Assembly (NCBI GenBank): GCA_034620365.1
Contig: JAQGEQ010000064.1
Span: 124,001 to 188,000 of the forward strand
Direction: 5' to 3'
DNA length: 64,000 nucleotides
Origin: Pegea sp. RAD2-039
Lineage: Eukaryota; Chordata; Thaliacea; Salpida; Salpidae
Position 1 is the first letter of the stretch. Every line of letters starts with the position of its first letter. The translations under genes and the position numbers were made by a program. Below are positions 1-10,800 of the stretch, piece by piece. The notes beneath the pieces are model-generated. The model had not been told where the DNA came from and did no database searches. It saw nothing but the letters and a program-made list of their open reading frames with translations.

Positions 1-60
1 AATGTTGTATTTACAATTTGAAATCAATATAAAATATATATATAAATCAATATTTGTTCC

Positions 61-362
61 AATACTGCCTAATTAATACATGGAACCAGCTGCCATCAGA
101 CATTGTCATGCCAGAATCACTTGCGTTGTTCAAGCAGAAGTTGAATCGTTATAATGTTGCCAACATTGTCATTTCTAAACTGAGATTTTCTCCTTTTTAT
201 TATTAACATTCTATGTAATTGTTTACTGTTATATGCTTTGAGGACTACTGCAATGCCATGTGTTACATCTTTTTATATTTCTAACTTAACAGATATTATT
301 GGTGAGAATGTGTTAGCGAGAGGTACTCTCTTCAGTCACCCTCCTTCACGTTTATTGAGATA
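61..362 (+). mobile_element. 5'-truncated LINE copy 1 (3' end)
   Basis: This copy starts in the last part of a reverse-transcriptase ORF, readable as the typical LINE carboxyl end (WNQLPSDIV, then [10 protein letters not shown]). It continues through a 3' UTR shared with copies near 7.1, 17.3, 24.2, 28.7 and 58.0 kb, and ends at the common terminus (CACCCTCCTTC, then a TTTATTGA stretch). The conserved WNxLPxxIV and FKxxL residues are typical of CR1/L2/Jockey-type RT carboxyl ends. It lies in an intron of the ANKMY2-like gene, and its 3' end is about 16 nt from the next splice acceptor. The family assignment is inferred. Confidence 0.75.
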
Positions 363-378
363 TCTCTTTGTTTTCTAG

Positions 379-2190
379 AATGGAATGACTTTACTAATGC
401 AAGCTGCTTACAAAGGAGAATTAGAAATTTGTAAATATTTGTTATCAAGAGGTGCTGAAGTTGACAAGACTGATCATCAAAACTCCTACACCGCACTAAT
501 GATGTCAGCGTTGTCTGGTATCCATTTATTTATCAATTATCTTTTTTAAATTAAATAATTTTCTTGAAATTTACAAAAAAGGAGTTTTTACAAGAAATTT
601 TTTTATAAAAGTCAGCAAAAATGTTTTTTAGGATCACCAGACGTTGTATCTTTTCTACTTGAAAATGGAGCAGACACAGAAGTTAAAAACTCCATCGGAA
701 AAACTGCTGCAAATTTAGCTGCGTTTACTGGTAACCTCAAAAACTCACAAATATTTCTACAAATCGATAATTCTGTTTGTCAGGACAACAAGAATGTTTG
801 AATATTCTGAGAAACTATTTATCTAGTAGCAAACTCTCTCCATATGCAAGTGAACAAATAGATGAGGAAGACTTACTTAAGTTTCCACTTCATCTTATTG
901 ATGATGTCAGGTGTTTAGTGATGTTATCTAATCCTCATCCTGTTAATGTAAGTCTTTTTATGAAATTTTATAAATGTCTTTTTAGTGTCTCTGATTTTTT
1001 TATGATGTTTTTCATAAAAATTGATTTTTTTTTACAGATAATCCTTTTCTTGAAAGATCATCATCAAATAATGTCTGATGATAATCTACAACGAATAGAA
1101 AATTGTCTGTCTGATTTATGTCAAAAATGTCATCGTACTAAGTAAGTAAACTTCATATAAATGAGCTTTTATCTTCTACAACAGTTTTTAAAAGGCAGGA
1201 TTATGATGAGATACTCGCCGTGAAGCTTCATTACATTTCCTCGGTCGTTAAACGTGTCAGATTATTCTTTGAATGTAGTGAAAAAGCAAAACTTGATAAA
1301 TTAGTTAAAAAGTAGGTGATGACATCTATAAATCATATCTTCATCAACATCTGACGTCAGGATGCTACATGCTGATGGGAATGGGTTTCCGGTTACCATA
1401 GAAACCTTCATACGTCAAACGATGCGGGGTTTCCCTTTTGTGGAACTACCAGCTTTCCAACAATTCGTTACCACCATAGCAGCCACTAAAATAGTAAGTT
1501 TCGTTTCCTTGGTCTTTTTCAAACGTCAACTTTTGTGTTTAGGGTAAGGACCCGACATCTATAAGTTGCCTGATTAATTTATTTAATGGACTTCGAGCGG
1601 CTTCTTTACTCGATAAAGTTTGTAGTACATGTGGTGCAAATAACTCACCTCTAAGGTGTGGAGTTTGTAAAAAGGTTGGTTTATCTAATTTCTTCATCTT
1701 TTTAGTATTATTTCTCTTCAGGTTTACTACTGTACAGCTAGATGTCAAAAACTTCATTGGAGTACTCATAAACCTTTCTGTAAGGTTTACTAAGATTGTA
1801 AGATGTTTGTCAAGTTGTTGTTGATGTAAACTTCATCTTCTGATCATGTGATCTTCTTCAAATTTATTTTGGATGTTTCTATCACAAATGTAGTAAAAAG
1901 TTTTCAATAAAATTTTTATAAATTCTTCAATTTTCTTAAATGATTAGTTTGAAGATAGAAAGTAATCCAATTTTAAATGAAATTCAGAAAAAGATGAGAT
2001 CTTTATTGAGGTTAATGAAGTTAGTTTGATGTTAAGTCTTTCTCAGTCAGAGGAATTATTAAAAGAGACATTAAGATCGCTCCGAATAGCGCTCTCTACT
2101 CCGCAAACAACTGGAAGAAAAACAGCTTTCAAACAAAAGGAAGAAACCATAAAACACTTTCTCAAGATTTTTGAACAGATTTTCTTGTAA
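379..2190 (+). CDS. ANKMY2: ANKMY2-like ankyrin repeat and MYND zinc-finger protein (3' part of gene)
   Basis: The first exons lie left of the window. Spliced exons are 379-517, 632-730, 784-947, 1038-1141, 1195-1311, 1361-1493, 1543-1674, 1722-1784 and 2011-2190; all phases agree. The start encodes two ankyrin repeats (GMTLLMQAAYKGELEICKYL; YTALMMSALSG). A helical middle follows (LAVKLHYIS; GFPVTIETFIRQ) that matches the ANKMY2 core. Exons 1543-1784 encode a MYND zinc finger with the CxxC, CxxC, YCxxxC and HxxxC pattern. In vertebrates ANKMY2 acts at the cilium and in Hedgehog signalling, binding FKBP38 and adenylyl cyclases; that role is carried over from the family. The last exon is poorly conserved: phase supports an acceptor at 2010/2011, but its pyrimidine tract is weak, so the carboxyl end is the least certain part. 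An AATAAA lies at about 2335. Confidence 0.85.
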
Positions 2191-3442
2191 AAAGTTGTTA
2201 TAAAATTTTACAACTTCGATTTCATTGATAAAAATTTATTTATATTTTTTTACAAAAATTTGTTTTGAAAATTTTTCCTAATTGTAAAATTTTGGTCAAT
2301 TTTCAACAAACTCTTTGCTGGTGAGAAGTAATTAAATAAAATTTTTCTTCATTAGTGAGTAAAAAGCCACAAAAAAGTGAATAAATCTCTTAATAAATAG
2401 AAGATTATTCCACAAATTAAACCAAATTCTTCTGATAACAAATTTTTGTAGAATTAACTTTAATTTGATGATGATTAAAATAGAAAAAAATTTGATTATA
2501 AAAGCCAACCTAGTAAACTAAGAAAAGTTAAAGTTTTTGATGAAGAAAAAGGTTTAATTACATCTTTCTTATTTCCATTTAAAAATGATTGAAAAGAATT
2601 CAACTTTTTACAAAATTGTCATATGACATGATTGATATGAGAAGTTGATATAAAGAAGAATATATATTAAAAGAAATCATATACTGAAATAATTAGATGA
2701 ATTTATGAGGTTTAAGTAAAAAGTGACAGAAGAAAGGATGATAAAATCAACTTTAGAGAAAACTAAATACGAGAAAATCAAATCCAGCGGCGGTAGATGT
2801 TAACGACAAATACTGAGCCACCTTATACTCTTAGACAAATACTGAGGAACTCTTATCTTATTTCTATAAACTTTTTAGTTCAATTTTTTGTTTTATAGGA
2901 GCTCATCAGTAAAAATAAATGATAATAAAATATAATTCAAAGAAGTAATAAAAAAGAGTTTTTAGTTGGTGACAACAATTTGAAAAAGATTATACAATAG
3001 CTTATAAAAACTGGTACAAACTTAAAAATCATATTTGTGACTATCAATTCATATAAACTAAAAAATATTATCTGAAAGTTATAACATAAATTTATATAAT
3101 TTCTAAGAATTTTTAAGATAAATGAAATTAGAATGATAATATATCATATTTGAAAATTGAATAATTTGAATGCTGAATTTTGAATTTATCAAAATATAAT
3201 GTTTAAAAGTCAAATTGATATAAAAAGTTTTAATTATTTTTTTTATTGTTGCTAAACTACATGTTTTGAAATTCATATAAAATAAAGTATTGATATAAAA
3301 ATTAGCATATTGTTAATTTATTTCTAAAATATTAGGACTAACATATTTATTATTATTTAAAGTTAAAAAAACTGTTTTGTTTTTTTAAGTTTTTTTTGAG
3401 AGTTTAGAAACTATCTTCAATTTTAATATTAAATCTTGTTTA
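2191..3442. other. intergenic, AT-rich, 1.25 kb
   Basis: This spacer separates the ANKMY2-like gene from the dsRNA-binding protein gene. It begins with the ANKMY2 3' UTR and a possible AATAAA near 2335. A 13-nt direct repeat (GACAAATACTGAG) occurs twice about 29 nt apart near 2804-2845. I see no open frame with family-like sequence and no RNA gene. Confidence 0.6.
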
Positions 3443-4168
3443 ATGGAGAAAACTAAGAAAAAGTCTCATCAAACCTTTTCAGGCAAGTATTTTTATTTAT
3501 TTTATGAATAAAAATAACTTTTTTGAATCAAATCTTTACTTAAAACAAGCTTTTTACTTTTCATATTTTTTAAATTTTATATATTTTTTTCAGAGCAAAC
3601 ACCAAAAACTCCAAAAGACGTTTTTGTCACTTTATGTAGAAGCCATAAATTTGAATTTTCATTTACTGATACATTTAAAGATAAATTTAACAAATTTCAC
3701 TGCAAGTTAACAGCAACTTCCACAAAAATAAAAGATTGTTGTTTCACAGCAAACGGATGTAGCTCTACAAAGAAGTCATCTGAGCACCATGCATGTCTCT
3801 TAGTGATGAAACAAATGGTTGAAAGTGACTTAGGGATAAAAGTTGTTGACAGACTTGTGATCCCAGATAAGTTTCAAAATAAGATGTCTCAGTCCGAGCT
3901 TGATCCAATGAGTCGACTTTGTCAGATTTCACAAGCAAAAAGAATTGATAAACCGAAATTTGAAACTGAAATAATTGAAGAAAATAATTTGAAATTATTT
4001 CAAACTACTTGTACTATGATGGATTTGACTGTAACTGAAAAACATTCTTCTAAAAAAGCCTCAAAAGTCCAAGCTGCATCTTCTCTACTCCAAAAAATTG
4101 GATTCAATCTTCAGAATCAGTATCCAAAAACTCTACCTCCTATATCTGAAGACCTTGAAATCATTTGA
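3443..4168 (+). CDS. small protein with two double-stranded-RNA-binding domains
   Basis: There are two exons, 3443-3482 and 3594-4168, giving about 204 aa. Joining is phase 1 across an intron that begins GCAAGT, a GC-AG intron. Domain A (about residues 18-90) opens with TPKDVFVTLCRSHKFEF and ends in a C-rich, A/L-containing helix. Domain B (about 115-185) is a clearer dsRBM: it opens DPMSRLCQISQ and PKFE, runs through a TxTxM strand, and ends with the diagnostic basic patch SSKKASKVQAASSLL, where KKxxK contacts dsRNA. The layout resembles the TARBP2/PRKRA/Loquacious group (partners of Dicer or PKR), but the third domain of those proteins is absent and domain A is divergent, so I leave the symbol empty. 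An AATAAA lies at 4275. PET117 starts 206 nt downstream on the same strand. Confidence 0.7.
3483..3593 (+). other. GC-AG intron
   Basis: The exon ends CAG and the intron starts GCAAGT, which is the strict consensus of the minor GC-AG class of U2 introns. It ends with a T-rich tract and CAG. No GT donor nearby keeps the reading phase, while this junction joins the starter ATG exon to the long dsRBM frame exactly. Confidence 0.65.
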
Positions 4169-4373
4169 TGTTAAAAACTTTTTCGTAATTAGTCTTTTTA
4201 TTTGAATCTAATTGAACCAACATCTGAATCTTTAAACTTTTGAAGATCTCTTTGTAGAGATCTAATCTTATTATAAATAAATAAACTTTCATAATTAGTA
4301 ATAATTGCTCTTTTTTTTATTAACTTTGTTTTTTCTTAGATTATGTTAAAAATATAAACTTATTTTTATACTG

Positions 4374-4688
4374 ATGTCTTTAAAAGCTAAACTAACCTTG
4401 GGTGCTAGTATCATTTTTACATCTTCTATGATATATTATGTTCATAGTGATCAAAATCAACTTTTTAAAGTGAGTTGAACTTCATCTAATCATTTCTTAA
4501 GAGATATTTTCAATTTTTTTGAATCCAAACTTTTGTTCTTTCAGCAAATAGACAACACCTATAAAATTGCTTTTGAGGAAAAGGAAAAACGGAAACAACA
4601 ACAAGAAGAAAATCGCCTGTTTATGATTGAACAACAAAAGCTGACTGAGATACTTGAAAAAGCAACTAAACAAGATGAGGATAAGTAG
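4374..4688 (+). CDS. PET117: PET117-like cytochrome c oxidase assembly factor
   Basis: Exons are 4374-4469 and 4545-4688 (phase 0), encoding 79 aa, the usual size of the family. Residues 4-23 form one hydrophobic segment (LTLGASIIFTSSMIYYVH). The rest is a charged helix with the PET117 signature of an E/K/R-rich stretch followed by QEENRLFMIEQQKLTEILE. PET117 is a mitochondrial inner-membrane protein that works with COX15 in heme A supply for complex IV. No polyadenylation signal follows the stop, and the next gene (MTFMT) begins 14 nt before this stop in another frame, so the two probably share a transcript. Confidence 0.85.
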
Positions 4689-5907
4689 TAGGATATTGTC
4701 CGCATCATCCAATATATCAAGACACAAACCTCCTTATAATATCTTATTTTTTGGATCTGATAGATTTTCTTTAACTTGTTTACAAAAGTTAAAAGAAGAT
4801 AATGAGTCAACTGTTCGAAATCTTGAAGTAAACATTTTGACTTTTAATTATTTCATGAAAGTTAAATTACTAATTAATTTCAATTTAAAGATGTTATATA
4901 AGCAAGCTAATTATTGATTTATAAATGTTAATTATATTCTATTATATCTATAAATCTTTTAAATTTTCTTTCTGTTATCATTTCAGGTTGTATATTTACC
5001 CAATATAAAAATCCAAGATAACCCCGTCCGCCAATATGCTTATTATCATCAGTTACCACATCACTCATGGCTAGATCTACCGAATCTGTCTTCTTTTGAT
5101 CTTGGTTTAGTAATATCATTCGGAAAAATGATTCCAAAAAATATTATAGATTCATTTTCACTTGGCATGTTCAATATACATGCAAGTTTAATTCCATTTT
5201 ATAGAGGTTCTGCTCCTATTTCCAGAGCTATAGAAGATGGAAAGACTTCAACAGGATGCACATTTTTAGAGGTTTTCTGAAAATATTTTTAAGTTGGTAA
5301 TTTTTAAAGATTTTTTTTAAAATAGATTTCACCAAAAAAATTTGATGCTGGTAAAGTTTTGTCTAAAACTGAAGATATTCAGATATCAGATGAGATACTT
5401 GCATCTGATCTTACTGATCAATTGTCAATATCCGCAGCTAATTTGCTGGTTGAAACTTTAAAGGATTTTCCTAATAAACTTCAACAAGCAAAACCACAAC
5501 AACTAAACCAAGGGAACTGGGCATCAAAAATATCCCAGTTCGATTGCTTCGTTGATTTCTCTCTCCTTTCTGCGGAGCAAATCTGGAATAAGTTCCGAGC
5601 ATTTGGTTTCAAGAAAGATTTTCATTTAAGATGTTTATTTGAAGGAAGACTTCTGCGTTTTGTAGAGTTTTTGAAGCCTAATACTTCTAATATGACTTTA
5701 AGTGAAAGTCCTGGTAGAGTACGGTTTTGTAAGATGTCAGAATCACTGGTAATTGAATGTTTCAAAGGTGAGATCAAATGTACGAAGTTAATCTTAGCTA
5801 AACCAATCACAGCACTTGATTTTAATAATGGACAAATTCAAAATAGAAGAAAAATTGGTAAATTTGTGAAACTACATCCGATAATTTCCTCCGAATCTAT
5901 CAACTAA
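4675..5907 (+). CDS. MTFMT: mitochondrial methionyl-tRNA formyltransferase
   Basis: Exons are 4675-4827, 4987-5271 and 5326-5907 (all phase 0), encoding 339 aa. The enzyme transfers a formyl group from 10-formyl-THF to Met-tRNA for mitochondrial translation initiation. The amino end (MRISSRILSASSNISRHK) is Arg/Ser-rich like a mitochondrial presequence. NILFFGSDRFS is the first strand of the formyltransferase fold. NIHASLIPFYRGSAPI carries the catalytic N/H and the SLLPxxRGxAP motif, and the later GCTF continues the core. The carboxyl-terminal domain follows in exon 3. The only in-frame ATGs before the conserved fold are 4675 and 4654, both inside PET117, so overlap is unavoidable unless an upstream exon or trans-spliced leader supplies the 5' end. 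AG stands directly before the ATG at 4675. An AATAAA lies at 6008. Confidence 0.88.
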
Positions 5908-6821
5908 AGACTTATAAAAGTCATTGAAAGTCTTCTGTATCTAGCTGATTAGTTTAAATTTTTTTGATGTTTCAATTATGACTTGATATTTATTATTTGA
6001 TGATTCTAATAAATTGATAAAGAAGTCTTTCCAATATTTTGTTTATTTATTGGATATTTAACTTATTTTATTAATCAAACAAAAATGTTTTGAAAAATAA
6101 GTTTTTATTAAATGAAAAATTTAAAGTAAAAATTTTCACCAAAATCAATTTTATAATTAAAGTAGAAACGCCATTAAGTTTGCAATCAGCTGATATCATA
6201 GGACTTTTTGTCAATTTTTTTGAACTGGTTTTCGTTCTATAACTTTTTACTCAAACTTTCTTTTTTTATAATAACCCGAAACTGTTAACGACAAACTTAA
6301 ACAAGATCAATCTAAAAAGGTTATAAATAATATTATAAAATTATCAAAGTTATAAAAAATATCAAAAAAACACTTTCCTAAATACAGATTGCTTTTATAG
6401 TTATAAAAGTAAATTTTTTAACTGATAGGCTGAAGTAGTAGACGGAAACACGTTGATAATTGTTACTTGTGCATGGTGCAAATAAAAATAACTCTTCATA
6501 TAAATTTAAATAAATAAGGAAACAACGGTAAATATATAAACGATACCCACGATATATCAACAATCCAAAAGTTACATTCAACACGTTTACGTCAGCAGCA
6601 AAATACTTTACTGTTTTAAATTTCAAATTTATCGTAAATGAAGTCTTATTAGAGAGCAACGCTTAAACATTACACTTGTTCAACTCTAATCCTAATTCAC
6701 TATCGTTCACTTCCATAAAATTCTTTCAAACACTTCTTTCAAAACAACCAACTTTCAAAGACTACTTAACAATATTAAGAGAATTAAAAAATATAAACAT
6801 TGATTGAAGTTTAACTAAATG

Positions 6822-6977
6822 TTTCCATGTAATTGTTCACTGTTATATACTTTGAGTGATATCGAAATGCCATGTGTTACATCTTTTACTTTCTATATTT
6901 TTGACTAAATAGATGTTATTTGTGAGAATGTGTGTTAGCGAGAGGTGCCCTCCTTCAAGCTTATTGAAATAAATAAA
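6822..6977 (+). mobile_element. LINE copy 2, short 3' fragment
   Basis: Only about 155 bp of the shared 3' UTR remains (CCATGTAATTGTTCACTG through CATGTGTTACATCTTTTACT to the common TTATTGAAATAAATAAA end). The AAGAGAG/TTCAGGCA segment before the terminus is partly lost compared with copy 3, which lies 100 bp downstream in the same orientation. Confidence 0.7.
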
Positions 6978-7060
6978 TCAATTTTCACAAATTTGTATTT
7001 CTTCCACTTGTCAAAAACGATAAAAAAAGTTCAATTATCACTTTACAAGTAGTATTGATG

Positions 7061-7305
7061 AAGAAGTATTGTTGAACCGTTATAATATTGCCAACATTGT
7101 CATTTCTAAACTGTGATTTTTTTTTATAAAATTAACATTCTATGTAATTGTTCACTGTTATATGCTTTGAAGACCACTGAAATGCCATGTGTTACATCTT
7201 TTACTTTCTATATTTTTGACTAAATAGATGTTATTTGTGAGAATGCGTGTTAGCGAGAGGTGCTCTTTTCAGGCACCCTCCTTCGCGTTTATTGAAATAA
7301 ATAAA
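7061..7305 (+). mobile_element. LINE copy 3, 3' fragment
   Basis: It begins near the end of the RT ORF (GTTGAACCGTTATAATATTGCC), passes the TAA/TGA region, and ends at the full common terminus ending TTTATTGAAATAAATAAAT. It is in the same orientation as copy 2 and is probably an independent insertion, since both carry the complete 3' end. Confidence 0.75.
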
Positions 7306-7889
7306 TATATACAAATTTTATAAACACTGTAAGGAAACACAAAGTAATAAATTAGCTAAAACAGCATTCATAAATAAATTATTATATTGGCGAAGTTAAG
7401 ACAAAAGTAAGTATATAAATTTCTATATATATATTTTTAGATAAATAAATTAAATCTTTTTTAACTAGTTGATTTGTTAAAAGTAGAATTTCATTTTAAA
7501 ATATTTTCAGCTAATTTTCCTAATTTTTGTTTTGAATTTTGAGCCTTGAATTTTTATCAAATTTTGTTTATAAACTTCATAATCAAATATTATATTTTTA
7601 ATAATATCATAAAAAAACTGCTTGTAATATACAAAATTTTGTTTTTAAATTCAAAAGATATTTTCATTATTCATTTAAAAGTAATTAATTTTGTTAAATA
7701 TTGAATTTAACTTTCTGAAAAATTAACTAGAATATACTTTTTAAATTAATTCAAAACTTTTATTTTTAGATTTTTTTTTTGAACAAATATTCAATTTTTT
7801 ATTAAATTGAAATAAATAATAACAACTTTTTAGTTTTAACCAAATCATGTTTAAGTTTGTTTTTCAGTAGAATTATTTGTTAGTTGATA

Positions 7890-10800
7890 ATGACTGATAT
7901 AATATCTTCTTTAAGAGAGTTTTTTACACCAAATAACGAAAGATTATTAGGAGCTCTTCGAATTACAAGAAGTGGTGGAAAGAAGAAGAAACTTTCTTAT
8001 ATTTGTGTTTCAGGTCTTTTAATTTCTACATCTTTTGTTTTATAAAAAAGTTATGAGATTTAAATTTTATGAGAAAAATATGATTTAAAATATTTAATTT
8101 TTTTATTATTTAAGTTATCTTATCATTTAAAATGAATAAAAATCTGTTTATTTACAAATATTATTCAAATTTGATAGTTTGATTGAAATTAAGTTTTTTA
8201 TTTTAGTGACTTTAGCTGCTTCACCAAATGCTACAATTTCAAAAGTGAAAAAGCAAGATAAAAGTGATCAGTACAAAAAACAAAAAGTTTGGGAACTAAA
8301 AGAACTTCGTCAAGTTAATGGAAGGAGTAATGTACGAATTCCAAATAAGAATTTCTAAAATATAAAAAGATTTTTGTTCAATATTTTATATTTAAATTAG
8401 ATGTTATTTAGGTATTTTTACTGACTATAAAATTTATTTGGAGTTTGAAATTTTAAAGAATTTAGATAACTGACTTCTATTAACTATAAAACCTTGACTT
8501 GTAAAAACTCCTCAACCACCAACACCAAGTCAATAATAACTTGTCTTACAAACAAATCTTGTGTTTGGTGGTCAAAGGTGTTGATGACTCACTTGATTCT
8601 AGCACCTTGACTTGTAAAAACTCCTCGACCACCAACACCAAGTCAATAATAACTTGTCTTACAAACAAATCTTTTGCTTGGTGGTTGAAGGTGCTGAAGA
8701 CTCACTTGCTTCTAGCACCTTGACTTGTAAAAACTCCTCGACCACCAACACCAAGTCAATAATAATTTGTCTTACAAACAAATCTTGTGTTTGGTGGTTG
8801 AAGGTGCTGAAGACTCACTTGCTTCTAGCACCTTGACTTGTAAAAACTCCTCGACCACCAACACCAAGTCAATAATAACTTGTCTTACAAACAAATCTTG
8901 TGCTTGGTGGTTGAAGGTGCTGAAGACTCACTTGCTTCTAATACCTTGACTTGTAAAAACTCCTCGACCATCACCACCAAGTCAATAATAATTTGTCTTA
9001 CAAATAAATCTTATGTTTGGTGGTTGAAGGTGCTGAAGACTCACTTGCTTCTAACACCTTGACTTGTAAAAACTTCTCAACCACCAACATCAAGTCAACA
9101 ACAACTTGTCTTACAAACAAATCTTGTGTTTGGTTGTTGAAGGTGTTAAAGACTCACTTGCTTCTAGCACCTTGACTTGTAATAACTTCTCAACCACCAA
9201 CATCAAGTCAACAACAACTTGTCTTACAAACAAATCTTTTGCTTGCTGGTTGAAGGTGCTGAAGACTCACTTGCTTCTAGCACCTTGACTTGTAATAACT
9301 TCTCGACCACCAACACCAAGTCAATAATAACTTGTCTTACAAACAAATCTTATGTTTGGTGGTTGAAGGTGCTGAAGACTCACTTGCTTCTAGCACCTTG
9401 ACTTGTAATAACTTCTCAACCACCAACATCAAGTCAACAACAACTTGTCTTACAAACAAATCTTATGTTTGGTGGTTGAAGGTGCTGAAGACTCACTTGC
9501 TTCTAGCACGTTGACTTGTAAAAACTCCTCGACCAACAACACCAAGTCAATAATAACTTGTCTTACAAACAAATCTTGTGTTTGGTGGTTGAAGGTGCTG
9601 AAGACTCACTTGCTTCTAGCACCTTGACTTGTAAAAACTCCTCGGCCAACAACACCAAGTCAATAATAACTTGTCTTACAAACAAATCTTGTGTTTGGTG
9701 GTTGAAGGTGCTGAAGACTCACTTGCTTTTAGCAGCTTGACTTGTAAAAACTCCTCAACCATCACCACCAAGTCAATAATAACTTGTCTTACAAACAAAT
9801 CTTGTGGTTGGTGATTAAAGGTGCTGAAGACTCACTTGCTTCTAGCACCTTGACTTGTAAAAATTCCTCGACCAACAACACCAAGTCAATAATAACTTGA
9901 CTTACAAACAAATCTTGTATTTGGTGGTTGAAGGTGCTGAAGACTCACTTGCTTCTAGCACCTTGACTTGTAAAAATTCCTCGACCACCAACACCAAGTC
10001 AACAACAACTTGTCTTACAAACAAATCTTGTGCTTGGTGGTTGAAGGTGCTGAAGACTCACTTGCTTCTAACACCTTGACTTGTAAAAACTCCTCAACCA
10101 TCACCACCAAGTCAATAATAACTTGTCTTACAAACGAATCTTGTGGTTGGTGATTAAAGGTGCTGAAGACTCACTTGCTTCTAGCACCTTGACTTGTAAA
10201 AATTCCTCGACCAACAACACCAAGTCAATAATAACTTGTCTTACAAACAAATCTTGTGATTGGTGGTTGAAGATGCTGAAGACTCACTTGCTTCTAGCAC
10301 CTTGGCTTATAAAGACTCCTCTGCGAACAACACCAAGTCAATAATAACTTGTCTTACAAACAAATCTTGTGGTTGGTGATTAAAGGTGCTGAAGACTCAC
10401 TTGCTTCTAGCACCTTGACTTGTAAAAATTCCTCGACCAACAACACCAAGTCAATAATAACTTGTCTTACAAACAAATCTTGTGATTGGTGGTTGAAGAT
10501 GCTGAAGACTCACTTGCTTCTAGCACCTTGGCTTATAAAGACTCCTCTGCGAACAACACCAAGTCAATAATAACTTGTCTTACAAACAAATCTTGTGGTT
10601 GGTGATTAAAGGTGCTGAAGACTCACTTGCTTCTAACACCTTGACTTGTAAAAACTCCTCAACCAACAACACCAAGTCGATAATAACTTGTCTTACAAAC
10701 AAATCTTGTGGTTGAAGGTGCTGAAGACTCACTTGCTTCTAGCAACTTGACTTGTAAAGACTCCTCGACCACCAACACCAAGTCAACAACAACTTGTCTT

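Larger units (their letters stand above)
5908..7889. other. intergenic region between MTFMT and EXOC1 with two LINE fragments
   Basis: It holds the MTFMT 3' end (AATAAA at 6008), two LINE 3' fragments (listed separately) and about 580 bp of very AT-rich sequence before the EXOC1 start. I see no other gene. Open frames on the - strand at 6378-6659 look like random AT-rich peptide. Confidence 0.6.
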
